Of a stretch of DNA of 64,000 nt, positions 56,055-64,000 are shown one piece after another; the stretch's first letter is position 1; each line of letters opens with the position of its first letter. The position numbers and the translations under genes were made by a program. The DNA is from Gammaproteobacteria bacterium. GTDB taxonomy: Bacteria > Pseudomonadota > Gammaproteobacteria > Pseudomonadales > Cellvibrionaceae. The stretch spans positions 930,001-994,000 of the forward strand of contig SEBU01000001.1 in the NCBI GenBank assembly GCA_004173475.1. Direction: 5' to 3'. The notes under the pieces are model-generated. The model did no database searches. It was not told the origin of the DNA and was given only the letters and a program-made list of their open reading frames with translations.

Positions 56055-57371
56055 TTATTGCAAGCGAATGCTTCTGCTCACGCTTTCAAGTAACGCTTTA
56101 TTTTTATCGAAACGAGATTGCGGTGTCCAAGCTAACATGCGGTAAAACCGATCATTCGCTTCAAACAAAGTAACAACGTAAGTCATTTTTACACCACCGA
56201 CGTCGCCACGGTAAATGAACCTTTCAGCCGGTAACTTTTTAATAATTATTTTACGGTTTTCTCTAACCAGCTCGCCATTTGCAACGTTCATCGCCATTTG
56301 CTGCTGAACTATTGAAACATAATCCTCCAAACGTGTTTCTTCCATTAAATCTGTTTTGGAATCACCCAAAATGGCGATGTAAGTTTGATCCTGTTCATTA
56401 GCAAAACCAAGAATTGTATTTGGCATTAGATTTTTTACTTTCCAGGATGCCGGAACACCAATCGACATTTTTTTATCGTTACTCAGAAAATTTTTAGTCA
56501 ATGCGTCAGCAGTGTTGGAATTTTCGCTGCCCATCCAACATTCTTTTTGACGATATCTGTCATCCAGGGTTCCACCTTTGCAACTCCACGTAATGCCGCT
56601 ATTGGTATCTATAGGCGTCCATAAAATAGTATTTTTGCCTTTCAGATGCGGGAAGCGGTAGGCCACTTCGATAAAAGCTTCGTCCCGTAATTTGATGGAT
56701 TCAATAACCGGGCTATTAATTTTATCCGGCAGTCCCACCAAAATATTTTCATTGGGATATGAACGAGTCTTCTTGATAAAACTTCCAACACTTTTATGTG
56801 CATTTATAACCATTGGCATTGCACTTTGGATTTTGGCGCGAGTGGTGTAGTCCTTATAGGCCGGTATCGCAATTAGAATCATCAAAACAAAAATGATTAA
56901 AAATGCTATGGCGTATGCAACTATCTCCAAGGAAAGGCCGGTTTTCTCTTCCGAATATTCAGCAATTGAACATCGTGCGCACCTGACCTGACCGAACCGG
57001 ATCGCCGTGTTGCATTGAACACAGTAGCTCACAGAAGCAGCCTCAGAGTTCACTGGCTCTGAAGCAACAGGTGTTAAAGGTTGGGAGTTGGTCGCAGCTT
57101 CAACGCGCGATGATTTCTTCGCTACCGCCGCGCTTTGCCCCTGAACTACGAGCTCGCATTGACCGCCCGCCTTTTCAATAATAGTCCGGTACTTTGCCGC
57201 AAGTTCCTGCCCAACATCCGCTTTGACGAGTGTTCTAGGGCGACGCAACATTTTCTCAATTGCCTGGAAATCTTTTTTGAAAACCCTGGCCAAATTAGTG
57301 ACCATTGTTGAGCGCTCTACACCGTCTTGCGGTGTAGCTAATAAAAATACATCCATTCTCTGATCGGACAT
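56055..57371 (-). CDS. Membrane protein with zinc ribbon, internal pilin-like region and C-terminal globular domain
   Basis: A 438-residue protein of unrecognised family and unusual architecture. The start at 57371 has AGGGA upstream; a longer frame to 57455 is unsupported. Residues 1-80 form a small domain (MDVFLLATPQDGVERSTM). A linker leads to a CxxC...CxxC zinc ribbon at Cys117, 120, 131 and 134. A hydrophobic helix at about 148-170 runs into AIPAYKDYTTRAKIQSAMP, which closely resembles the helix of type IV pilins after the prepilin cleavage site. WSCKGGTLDDRYRQKECW (Cys264 and Cys278) looks like the pilin disulfide loop. Residues about 300-438 form another domain (SIGVPASWKVKN), PsbP-like in feel. 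It is convergent with argA and divergent from ilvD. Function is unknown. Confidence 0.7.
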   Translation of the reverse strand: MSDQRMDVFLLATPQDGVERSTMVTNLARVFKKDFQAIEKMLRRPRTLVKADVGQELAAKYRTIIEKAGGQCELVVQGQSAAVAKKSSRVEAATNSQPLTPVASEPVNSEAASVSYCVQCNTAIRFGQVRCARCSIAEYSEEKTGLSLEIVAYAIAFLIIFVLMILIAIPAYKDYTTRAKIQSAMPMVINAHKSVGSFIKKTRSYPNENILVGLPDKINSPVIESIKLRDEAFIEVAYRFPHLKGKNTILWTPIDTNSGITWSCKGGTLDDRYRQKECWMGSENSNTADALTKNFLSNDKKMSIGVPASWKVKNLMPNTILGFANEQDQTYIAILGDSKTDLMEETRLEDYVSIVQQQMAMNVANGELVRENRKIIIKKLPAERFIYRGDVGGVKMTYVVTLFEANDRFYRMLAWTPQSRFDKNKALLESVSRSIRLQ

Positions 57372-57619
57372 AGCTTGAATCCCTATTGGTGTGTAACTCG
57401 TTATTATGGGATGACATACGCGCTTAGCGCGAGTCTGGGTAATATTATGCAGCACTTAATTATGAGGGCGCCATATCCCCGCTTTTAGCGAGTGACGTAC
57501 CTCTCAGAGCAGCCTTTCTGCTATGCTAGCAACCTTTATTTTTTAGTCCACACGTATTTTAACCAAGCATTCAATTGTTCTAACCCGCGCCTGTTTGCGG
57601 GTGAATTTGAGGTAATCCC

Positions 57620-59464
57620 ATGCCCGTTTATCGCTCCAAAACTACCACCTCTGGCCGCAACATGGCAGGCGCCCGCGCACTTTGGCGCGCTACAGGAATG
57701 AAAGACGGCGATTTTGAGAAACCTATCATCGCCATCGCCAACTCTTTTACGCAATTTGTTCCGGGCCATGTTCACTTGAAAGACTTAGGGCAATTAGTCG
57801 CACGTGAGATTGAAAAAGCCGGCGGCGTAGCTAAAGAATTTAATACGATTGCGGTGGATGACGGCATTGCGATGGGCCATGACGGAATGCTCTATAGCTT
57901 GCCAAGCCGCGACATTATTGCGGACTCGGTGGAATACATGGTTAACGCCCACTGCGCGGACGCGATCGTTTGCATTTCCAACTGCGACAAAATTACTCCC
58001 GGTATGTTGATGGCTGCCATGCGCTTGAATATTCCGGTGGTATTCGTTTCTGGCGGCCCAATGGAAGCCGGTAAAACCAAGTTGGCGGAACATAAGCTCG
58101 ACTTGGTGGATGCCATGGTTATCGCGGCCGATGACAAAGCCAGTGATGAAAAGGTTGATGCCTACGAACGATCCGCTTGTCCTACCTGCGGCTCCTGCTC
58201 GGGTATGTTCACTGCTAACTCTATGAACTGCTTAACCGAAGCGCTCGGTTTGTCATTGCCGGGCAACGGTTCTTTACTAGCAACCCACGCCGACCGCGAA
58301 CAACTTTTTCTTGAAGCTGGCCGCAAAATCGTAGAAATCACAAAGCGCTATTACGAGGAAGATGACCTCAGTGTTTTACCGCGCAGCATCGCCAGTTTTG
58401 ACGCCTTTGAAAATGCCATGGCGCTCGACATTGCTATGGGCGGATCAACTAACACAATTCTCCATTTACTCGCTGCGGCCCAAGAAGGCGATGTGCCTTT
58501 CACCATGTTCGACGTGGACCGCATGAGCCGCAAAGTGCCTCAGCTTTGTAAAGTCGCACCCAACACCCCCAAATACCACATGGAAGATGTGCACCGTGCT
58601 GGCGGCGTTATGAGTATTTTGGCGGAATTAAATCGTGGTGGTTTGTTCCACAATCAACTGCCAACGGTTCACAGCAAAACCTTTCAGGAAGCTTTGGATA
58701 AGTGGGACATCATTTCTACATCGTCCGAAGCCGTGGCGACTTTCTACAAAGCAGGTCCTGCAGGGATTCCAACACAAGTTGCGTTCAGCCAGGCGACCCG
58801 TTGGCCGACATTAGATGGCGACCGCACTGAAGGGTGCATCCGCTCCGTCGAACACGCTTATAGTAGAGAAGGCGGCCTGGCAGTGCTCAAAGGCAATATC
58901 GCACTTGACGGTTGCGTGGTGAAAACGTCGGGTGTAGATGAAAGCTGCTGGGTATTTGAAGGTAGCGCCTATGTAGTGGAAAGTCAGGACAAAGCCGTAG
59001 CCGATATCCTCGACGGAAAGGTAAAGGAAGGCGATGTAGTCGTCATTCGCTACGAAGGTCCAAAAGGCGGACCTGGCATGCAAGAAATGCTTTACCCAAC
59101 CAGCTATTTGAAATCAAAAGGTTTGGGCAAAGCATGTGCGCTATTAACTGACGGACGTTTTTCTGGTGGAACCTCAGGTTTATCCATCGGCCACGTTTCA
59201 CCAGAAGCAGCCGCAGGTGGCGCGATTGGTTTAGTTAAAACCGGCGATATTATTCGCATCGATATTCCCAACCGCAGTATTAATGTTGTGCTTACCGAAA
59301 ACGAATTGGATGCACGTCGCGCCGAAGAAAACGCAAAAGGTCCGTTAGCATGGAAACCCACGGAAGTCCGCCCACGCAAAGTTTCTGCTTCTTTAAAAGC
59401 CTATGCAATGTTAGCGACCAGTGCGGATAAAGGTGCGGTAAGAGATTTAAGTAAACTGGATTAA
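57620..59464 (+). CDS. ilvD: Dihydroxy-acid dehydratase
   Basis: Fe-S dehydratase for the penultimate step of valine and isoleucine synthesis, also feeding leucine. It is 614 residues. Cluster and active-site motifs are [20 protein letters not shown] and [39 protein letters not shown] is the conserved C-terminal site with the catalytic serine. It begins 17 bases after a GCGGGTGAATTTGAGGTAA leader with GAGG as ribosome site. The product feeds ilvE, located elsewhere in the window. Confidence 0.97.
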   Translation: MPVYRSKTTTSGRNMAGARALWRATGMKDGDFEKPIIAIANSFTQFVPGHVHLKDLGQLVAREIEKAGGVAKEFNTIAVDDGIAMGHDGMLYSLPSRDIIADSVEYMVNAHCADAIVCISNCDKITPGMLMAAMRLNIPVVFVSGGPMEAGKTKLAEHKLDLVDAMVIAADDKASDEKVDAYERSACPTCGSCSGMFTANSMNCLTEALGLSLPGNGSLLATHADREQLFLEAGRKIVEITKRYYEEDDLSVLPRSIASFDAFENAMALDIAMGGSTNTILHLLAAAQEGDVPFTMFDVDRMSRKVPQLCKVAPNTPKYHMEDVHRAGGVMSILAELNRGGLFHNQLPTVHSKTFQEALDKWDIISTSSEAVATFYKAGPAGIPTQVAFSQATRWPTLDGDRTEGCIRSVEHAYSREGGLAVLKGNIALDGCVVKTSGVDESCWVFEGSAYVVESQDKAVADILDGKVKEGDVVVIRYEGPKGGPGMQEMLYPTSYLKSKGLGKACALLTDGRFSGGTSGLSIGHVSPEAAAGGAIGLVKTGDIIRIDIPNRSINVVLTENELDARRAEENAKGPLAWKPTEVRPRKVSASLKAYAMLATSADKGAVRDLSKLD

Positions 59465-59485
59465 TAACGAAATTAAATCCATAAA

Positions 59486-59515
59486 GCCAGGGCAACAAAA
59501 TTGCCCTGGCTTTTT
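59486..59515 (+). terminator. Intrinsic terminator of ilvD
   Basis: A 10-bp stem (GCCAGGGCAA/TTGCCCTGGC) with a CAAAA loop is followed by TTTTT, 21 bases after the stop. Confidence 0.92.
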
Positions 59516-59534
59516 CATAACCGGAGCAAGTGAA

Positions 59535-60065
59535 ATGGTAATAGCAATCCTTACCGCCCTAACAGCCTTTCTTTGGACGCTATATCGACTACATACTTCC
59601 GGCTTCGATTTGAGAGTGCTTAATCCTTTTTATTTGCTTCGCCGTTTGAAATGGCAGGATAGAGCCAACATAAAGGCTATTCATTTGATTGAAAAACCTA
59701 TGGAAGCCGCAGCACTTTTATTGGTAGCCACTGCAAAATTAGATGGTGAAATTACGCGGGAACAGCGAAATTTTATTATTCAATTATTTATTAACGAATT
59801 CTCACTCACTGAAATTGCGGCTAATGAACTTTATGCTGCCTCGTCGCGCTTGCTGAAGGATGTAAACAATATTATTCCTGAGGTGCGCTTGATATTAGCG
59901 CCTTGCAAAGCTGCGTTTAAACCTAACCAAATTGAAACTCTGCTGGAAATGTTAAGTAAAGTTGCCGCTGAGGAAAACTCGCCGACGGTCGCCCAAAGTG
60001 AACTTATCCTAGAGGTGCGCAAACAATTGGCGCCAACTGAAGACGATAAATTTAACTGGAAGTAG
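59535..60065 (+). CDS. TerB-like membrane-anchored protein
   Basis: A 176-residue protein. An N-terminal hydrophobic helix (about 1-18) is followed by a basic stretch and an alpha-helical TerB/DjlA-N-like domain at about 50-170. The domain shows the expected acidic pair regions AKLDGEITREQRNFIIQLFI and KVAAEENSPTVAQSELIL. TerB domains bind metals and are found in stress and envelope systems, but function here is unknown. It starts 20 bases after the ilvD terminator, with GGAGC upstream. Confidence 0.7.
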   Translation: MVIAILTALTAFLWTLYRLHTSGFDLRVLNPFYLLRRLKWQDRANIKAIHLIEKPMEAAALLLVATAKLDGEITREQRNFIIQLFINEFSLTEIAANELYAASSRLLKDVNNIIPEVRLILAPCKAAFKPNQIETLLEMLSKVAAEENSPTVAQSELILEVRKQLAPTEDDKFNWK

Positions 60066-60139
60066 TTAATCCTACTCAATACAGATCCAATCTTTTAACC
60101 CCGCCGTATAGACCCCAACACGCAACGATTGAGGTCTCT

Positions 60140-60673
60140 ATGAAATATCCAATTCTTCTAAGCTTCGCATGCGGCTTTTTGCTAACGCTGAGTGCTTGCT
60201 CCAGCGTTTCAGTTGACGATTACAGTAAAAATTCTCCCAAATTGGCTCCTCAGGAATTTTTCAACGGAAACCTAATGGCGAAAGGCGTTGTAAAAAACAG
60301 ATCCGGGAAAGTGACGCGTTATTTTACCGCTACCATTGACGCACATTGGAAGGACGGTGTTGGCACGCTCGATGAAAAATTTATTTTTGACGACGGTGAA
60401 ATTCAGTACCGCACATGGACACTAAAACCAAATGGACAAAATTCATTTAGTGGAACAGCTGGTGACGTAATCGGCGTTGGCGACGGAAAATTCTCTGGCA
60501 ACGCTATCAACTTCAAATATGTACTCGCCGTCAAACTTAAAGACTCAACCGTTAATTTGAATGTTGATGACTGGATGTGGTTGGCAGATTCTAATACTGT
60601 TATAAATGAATCAATTTTGACAAAATTTGGATTCAAAGTTGGAAGTATTCAATTGGCCATGGTTAAAAATTAA
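60140..60673 (+). CDS. DUF3833 lipoprotein
   Basis: A 177-residue predicted lipoprotein: the signal peptide ends LTLSACSSVS with Cys20. The remainder is a compact beta-barrel-like DUF3833 domain (PQEFFNGNLMAKGVVKNRSG, FDDGEIQYRTWTLKPNG, DVIGVGDGKFSGNAINFKYV). Function unknown. Its last 11 bases overlap the end of folA on the other strand. Confidence 0.82.
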   Translation: MKYPILLSFACGFLLTLSACSSVSVDDYSKNSPKLAPQEFFNGNLMAKGVVKNRSGKVTRYFTATIDAHWKDGVGTLDEKFIFDDGEIQYRTWTLKPNGQNSFSGTAGDVIGVGDGKFSGNAINFKYVLAVKLKDSTVNLNVDDWMWLADSNTVINESILTKFGFKVGSIQLAMVKN

Positions 60674-61175
60674 CGCGGTCGTATACCAAAAATTTATGCT
60701 TGATACTTGCGTCACTTTCTCCAGACAGTTCGGATATTAATTTCCATTGTTTGGATGGAAGCTCTGGAAAAAATGCGTCCGCTCCGTCGATTCTTGCATC
60801 AATTTTGGTGAGATAAACACGATCGGCAATTGGCAATGCGCTGCGATAGATCTCCGCCCCGCCTATCACCATAATTTCTTCCGTACTGGTATTGAGTTCA
60901 TTACGAAATGTCTGCGCTACTTCGAGTGCATCCTCAACACCTTTGGCTACGAGCACACCGGAGAAATTCCAATCTTTCTGGCGTGTCACTACTATGTTGG
61001 TGCGACCGGGCAATGGTTTTCCGATGGATTCAAATGTTTTTCTTCCCATAATAATGGGTTTGCCGAGCGTTACGGACTTAAAATATTTTAAATCTTGCGG
61101 CAAATGCCATGGCAATTCGTTATTGCGGCCGATAACGTTATCGTGAGCGGTGGCGACTATCAATGAAAGTTTCAT
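60663..61175 (-). CDS. folA: Dihydrofolate reductase
   Basis: Reduces dihydrofolate to tetrahydrofolate with NADPH. It is 170 residues, the chromosomal type. Signatures are SLIVATAHDNVIGRNNELPW, the acidic active-site residue in WHLPQDLKYFKSVTLG, and PIIMGRKTFESIGKPLPGR. It lies 43 bases downstream of thyA on the same strand; the two act together, since thymidylate synthase produces the dihydrofolate. The 3' end overlaps the convergent DUF3833 gene by 11 bases. Confidence 0.97.
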   Translation of the reverse strand: MKLSLIVATAHDNVIGRNNELPWHLPQDLKYFKSVTLGKPIIMGRKTFESIGKPLPGRTNIVVTRQKDWNFSGVLVAKGVEDALEVAQTFRNELNTSTEEIMVIGGAEIYRSALPIADRVYLTKIDARIDGADAFFPELPSKQWKLISELSGESDASIKHKFLVYDRVNF

Positions 61176-61218
61176 ACAAATTTTCTACATCAAATAGGCT
61201 TTACATCAACCTAATTAT

Positions 61219-62070
61219 TTACACCGAAAATGGATATTGGATTGGATCGTGATATTGATATCCCTGAATCTCGAAATCATCCATGGTCACCCACGTCTCT
61301 AAATCTTTTAGCGATTTTATATCCGGGTTAATCATTAGCGACGGTGATTCAAATGGTTCCCGTTTTAATTGTACATCGCGCATCAACGGCAACTGGTCTT
61401 CATAAATGTGCGCGTTAACAATTTTATGATAAGCCAGACCTGGCTTGTGCCCCGTAATTTGCGCCATTAGTGCCAAAAAGGTAAACACCTGAATTTGATT
61501 GAAGTTCAATCCTAGAGGAACATCACAAGAGCGTTGATAACTCGTTAGATAGAGCGTGTCATTTAACAGCGAAAAAGTGTGCGTGTGCATACACGGGCGT
61601 AAACATCCCACATCAAACTCACCAGGATTATAAAACGACAAAATTTCACCGCGGTCATCAATACCTTTAGTGAGGTTATCCACGATCTTCTTAAGTTGAT
61701 CGACAGTCCCGCCATTAGACGTTAACCATGCGCGACCTTGCACACCGTAGACTCGCCCCATATCGTCGGTACCTTTACGAGCCGGATTAGCGAGCCATGC
61801 GCTATTTTCATTAGCATTTGCATCCCAGGTTTTTGTGCCCAGCGCTCTAAACTGCGCTGCATTATCGTAACCGCGAATATAACCAATCAATTCCGCGATA
61901 GCGGCTTTCCAATAACTTTTGCGCGTCGTAATGATCGGGAATTTATTGCCCGCAACGTCGTAGGTCAAGTCAGCGTTAATCAAGGTGAGGCAGCGCTTTC
62001 CGGTGCGACTGTTGGCGATCCAGGTGCCTTCGTCAATGATACGCTGAGCTAAATCTAAATATTGTTTCAT
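61219..62070 (-). CDS. thyA: Thymidylate synthase
   Basis: Methylates dUMP to dTMP with methylene-tetrahydrofolate. It is 283 residues, slightly longer than the E. coli enzyme (264) owing to an insert. The catalytic cysteine is in [13 protein letters not shown], a variant of the common PPCH block. The dUMP site is [18 protein letters not shown], and the folate-binding region includes YGVQGRAW and a C-terminal valine. It is upstream of folA and downstream of lgt. Confidence 0.96.
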   Translation of the reverse strand: MKQYLDLAQRIIDEGTWIANSRTGKRCLTLINADLTYDVAGNKFPIITTRKSYWKAAIAELIGYIRGYDNAAQFRALGTKTWDANANENSAWLANPARKGTDDMGRVYGVQGRAWLTSNGGTVDQLKKIVDNLTKGIDDRGEILSFYNPGEFDVGCLRPCMHTHTFSLLNDTLYLTSYQRSCDVPLGLNFNQIQVFTFLALMAQITGHKPGLAYHKIVNAHIYEDQLPLMRDVQLKREPFESPSLMINPDIKSLKDLETWVTMDDFEIQGYQYHDPIQYPFSV

Positions 62071-62180
62071 TGGTTGATCTCTTTAAATATTCTGAAGCCG
62101 CAGCTTTCTCGCATGAAGGGAGGTGAGCGAGCTGTGTGCTTATCTCAAACCTTTATAGGAAAAATTGCACGGTCAATCCG

Positions 62181-63113
62181 CTATTGGGTAGTACTTGTCC
62201 CCTCCCCTTTCTGGGCGGAGGATGTTTCCAGATCGCTAGGAAGGGCCGATTTCTCTTTGACTTCGTTAGCCTGCTGCGAGGAGCGCTTAATTTTCTTTCT
62301 CTCAACGTAATAACTCGACGCCAGCAAATAGACCCCAAAAATAAACATTGGCGCTGACAGCAATTGCCCACGGGTAAAGATACCCATCACTAAATCTATT
62401 CCAATGTCAGGTTCGCGAAAATTTTCAACGATGGAGCGAAAGCTCGCGTAAAGAACTAAAAATAATCCACTAACGGCCCCGCGCGGCCTTGGCTTCGCTG
62501 AATACCAGAAAAGCACGACGAACATCACCAGTCCTTCCAAGGTCGCTTGGTAAAGTTGTGATGGATGGCGGGCTACGCCTGCAGGATCTTCCGCTTTAGG
62601 GAATATCATCGCCCAAGGAACATCCGAAACACGTCCCCACAATTCCTGACCAATGAAGTTCCCCAAACGACCGAATCCTAAACCAAGCGGTACCAGCGGC
62701 GCGACAAAATCCATTAACGCAAAATAAGGGACGCGAATGCGAGTGGAATAGATATACATGGCTATAAGTACACCGACTAAACCACCGTGGAAGGACATTC
62801 CGCCCTCCCATATTTTGAATAACCACAGCGGATCACTCATCCAACGTTCGAAGTTATAGAAAATCACGTATCCAATTCGCCCACCTAAAATCACCCCAAA
62901 GGCTCCGTAGGTAATCAGATTTTCGATTTCAGCCTTAACGACTGGTGAGTGGGGCTTTCCACTGCGGTAAAGGGCGAGTAACCATGCTGACAGGAAGGCC
63001 AAAATATACATGATGCCGTACCAATGAACTTGCAATGGTCCGATTACTTTTTCAAACGCAGAGAAAGGACCTACCTGAAAGGCGACGGGGTCAAAGTTGG
63101 GGTATTGGAGCAT
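62181..63113 (-). CDS. lgt: Prolipoprotein diacylglyceryl transferase
   Basis: Inner-membrane enzyme that attaches diacylglycerol to the lipobox cysteine, the first step of lipoprotein maturation. It is 310 residues with about seven membrane segments. Family signatures are LQVHWYGIMYILAFL, GVILGGRIGYVIFYNFERW, WEGGMSFHGGLVGVLIAMY and LGFGRLGNFIGQELWG. The length exceeds the usual 260-290 because of a short N-terminal insert and a polar C-terminal tail of about 35 residues. It is needed by the several lipoproteins predicted here (PilP, DUF4136, DUF3833, Ig-like). Confidence 0.96.
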   Translation of the reverse strand: MLQYPNFDPVAFQVGPFSAFEKVIGPLQVHWYGIMYILAFLSAWLLALYRSGKPHSPVVKAEIENLITYGAFGVILGGRIGYVIFYNFERWMSDPLWLFKIWEGGMSFHGGLVGVLIAMYIYSTRIRVPYFALMDFVAPLVPLGLGFGRLGNFIGQELWGRVSDVPWAMIFPKAEDPAGVARHPSQLYQATLEGLVMFVVLFWYSAKPRPRGAVSGLFLVLYASFRSIVENFREPDIGIDLVMGIFTRGQLLSAPMFIFGVYLLASSYYVERKKIKRSSQQANEVKEKSALPSDLETSSAQKGEGTSTTQ

Positions 63114-63207
63114 AGATAAGACCGTAGAGTTTCTAGCGCAGCAACAGCATTAACAGGCAGCTCGGCATAAGGCCGAACTGCATTAGGTGTGGAGAAGTCT
63201 ATCTGGA

Positions 63208-64000
63208 TTAATCTTCAAAATCATCCGAACCTAAGGGACGAATCAGGCGCGTAACATCCGCATCATCAAGCGCTTGCTCTACGCGCTCGCGGATTTGATC
63301 CGCATTGCTCATGGTCATAACTTCCGCCAGCAGCTCTTTCGCCAAGGTCAGGCTGACCCCACGAATAACAGATTTCACTTTGGGCAAGTTGGTTGCACTC
63401 ATTGACAGCATATCGAAACCCATCGCCATCAATAATATGGCGGCGCCCGGGTCGCCAGCCAATTCGCCGCAGATACTCACGCTAATACCTTCGGCGTGCG
63501 CCTCATTCACTATATGTTGCAAGGCGCGTAACACAGCGGGATGAAATGCCTGGTATAAATCGGCAACACGGGCATTATTGCGATCGACTGCCAATAAATA
63601 TTGGGTTAAGTCATTACTACCAACGGATAAAAACTCCGACAATGAAGCCAGCTCACGGGCTTGATAAACCGCAGCAGGAACCTCAATCATTGCGCCCACC
63701 GGCGGCATCTTAACTTGATACCCTTCCTCAACGAGCTCATTGTATACACGGGTAATAAGCGCCTTGGACGCTTCCATTTCCGGGATATTGGTAATCATCG
63801 GCAGCAGAATACGCAGATTGTCCAATCCTTCGCTGGCTTTGATCATGGCGCGCACTTGCGCGAGAAAGATCTCGGGGTGATCCAGCGTTACGCGAATACC
63901 GCGCCATCCCAGAAAAGGGTTGTCTTCCTCGATAGGGAAATACGGCAGCGCTTTATCGCCGCCGATATCAAGGGTACGAATAGTCACCGGCAAAGGTGCG
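63208..64000 (-). CDS. ptsP: PEP-protein phosphotransferase PtsP, C-terminal part (cut by window edge)
   Basis: Enzyme I of the nitrogen phosphotransferase system, which passes phosphate from PEP to NPr. The window holds the C-terminal 263 codons; the gene continues past the right edge, and a TTG near 63991 is an internal codon, not a start. The PEP-utiliser barrel motifs are VTIRTLDIGGDKALPYF, NPFLGWRGIRVTLDHPEIFL, FLSVGSNDLTQYLLAVDRNN and SICGELAGDPGAAILLMAMG. The neighbouring lgt-thyA order matches Pseudomonas, where ptsP (PA0337) also lies near lgt. A link to nitrogen control fits gltBD and glnE in the same window. Confidence 0.94.
   Translation of the reverse strand, partial: APLPVTIRTLDIGGDKALPYFPIEEDNPFLGWRGIRVTLDHPEIFLAQVRAMIKASEGLDNLRILLPMITNIPEMEASKALITRVYNELVEEGYQVKMPPVGAMIEVPAAVYQARELASLSEFLSVGSNDLTQYLLAVDRNNARVADLYQAFHPAVLRALQHIVNEAHAEGISVSICGELAGDPGAAILLMAMGFDMLSMSATNLPKVKSVIRGVSLTLAKELLAEVMTMSNADQIRERVEQALDDADVTRLIRPLGSDDFED

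Noticed and set aside
63991-63993. TTG as a start for the right-edge gene
   Set aside because: The frame stays open to the window edge with typical PtsP residues (A-P-L-P-V-T-I-R), so it is an internal leucine codon.

Overview
The window reads as a chromosomal segment of a gammaproteobacterium close to Pseudomonas, most likely Cellvibrio or another member of the Cellvibrionaceae. Three things suggest this. Gene order matches conserved Pseudomonas blocks (gltD-gltB-damX-aroB-aroK-pilQPONM / ponA, nuclease-rpmE / priA, SPOR-hslV-hslU, hldE-msbA, ilvE-glnE, ilvD, folA-thyA-lgt-ptsP). There is a secreted GH53 galactanase beside a TonB-dependent receptor. A predicted lipoprotein carries a poly-serine linker of the kind common in Cellvibrio and Saccharophagus secreted proteins. 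Base composition is moderate, near half GC by eye. There is no phage, no transposase and no rRNA, and I recognise no tRNA gene.

Layout. 1-4.9 kb: glutamate synthase (gltD partial, gltB), with a promoter and an intrinsic terminator stacked in the gltB leader. 5.2-7.2 kb: an Ig-like repeat lipoprotein. 7.2-15.6 kb: a leftward type IV pilus and shikimate operon, pilM-N-O-P-Q-aroK-aroB-damX. 15.7-18.1 kb: penicillin-binding protein 1a. 18.2-27.6 kb: nuclease, rpmE, priA, an alpha/beta hydrolase, a SPOR protein, hslVU behind a sigma-32 type promoter, a DUF971 protein, uppP and a DUF4136 lipoprotein. 27.7-36 kb: LPS heptose and lipid A export genes (hldE, msbA, a glycosyltransferase), then ilvE and glnE. 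36.3-42 kb: an accessory carbohydrate region (TonB-dependent receptor, YkgJ-type protein, GH53 galactanase, TSUP permease). 42.1-49.3 kb: a leftward three-gene cassette of two transglutaminase-like proteins and a circularly permuted ATP-grasp/alpha-E fusion. 49.7-52 kb: a flavin reductase and an orphan GspE-type ATPase. 52.2-56 kb: argE, a Gfo/Idh oxidoreductase and argA. 56-57.4 kb: an unusual zinc-ribbon/pilin-like fusion protein. 57.6-64 kb: ilvD, a TerB-like protein, a DUF3833 lipoprotein, folA, thyA, lgt and ptsP (partial).

How the genes work together. Most are housekeeping: nitrogen assimilation and its control (gltBD, glnE, ptsP), arginine, branched-chain and aromatic amino acid synthesis (argA, argE, ilvD, ilvE, aroK, aroB), the cell envelope (ponA, uppP, lgt, hldE, msbA), type IV pilus alignment and secretin (pilMNOPQ), folate/thymidylate (folA, thyA), replication restart (priA) and protein quality control (hslVU).

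The parts most worth a second look are the zinc-ribbon/pilin-like/C-terminal-domain fusion at 56055-57371, the transglutaminase/ATP-grasp/alpha-E cassette without an adjacent Anbu protease, the rpmE-side terminator buried inside the signal-peptide codons of the nuclease gene, the promoter-plus-terminator in the gltB leader, and several structured non-coding elements: a perfect 27-bp inverted repeat, helically phased GATTGAA repeats before argE, and a 21-bp tandem duplication.
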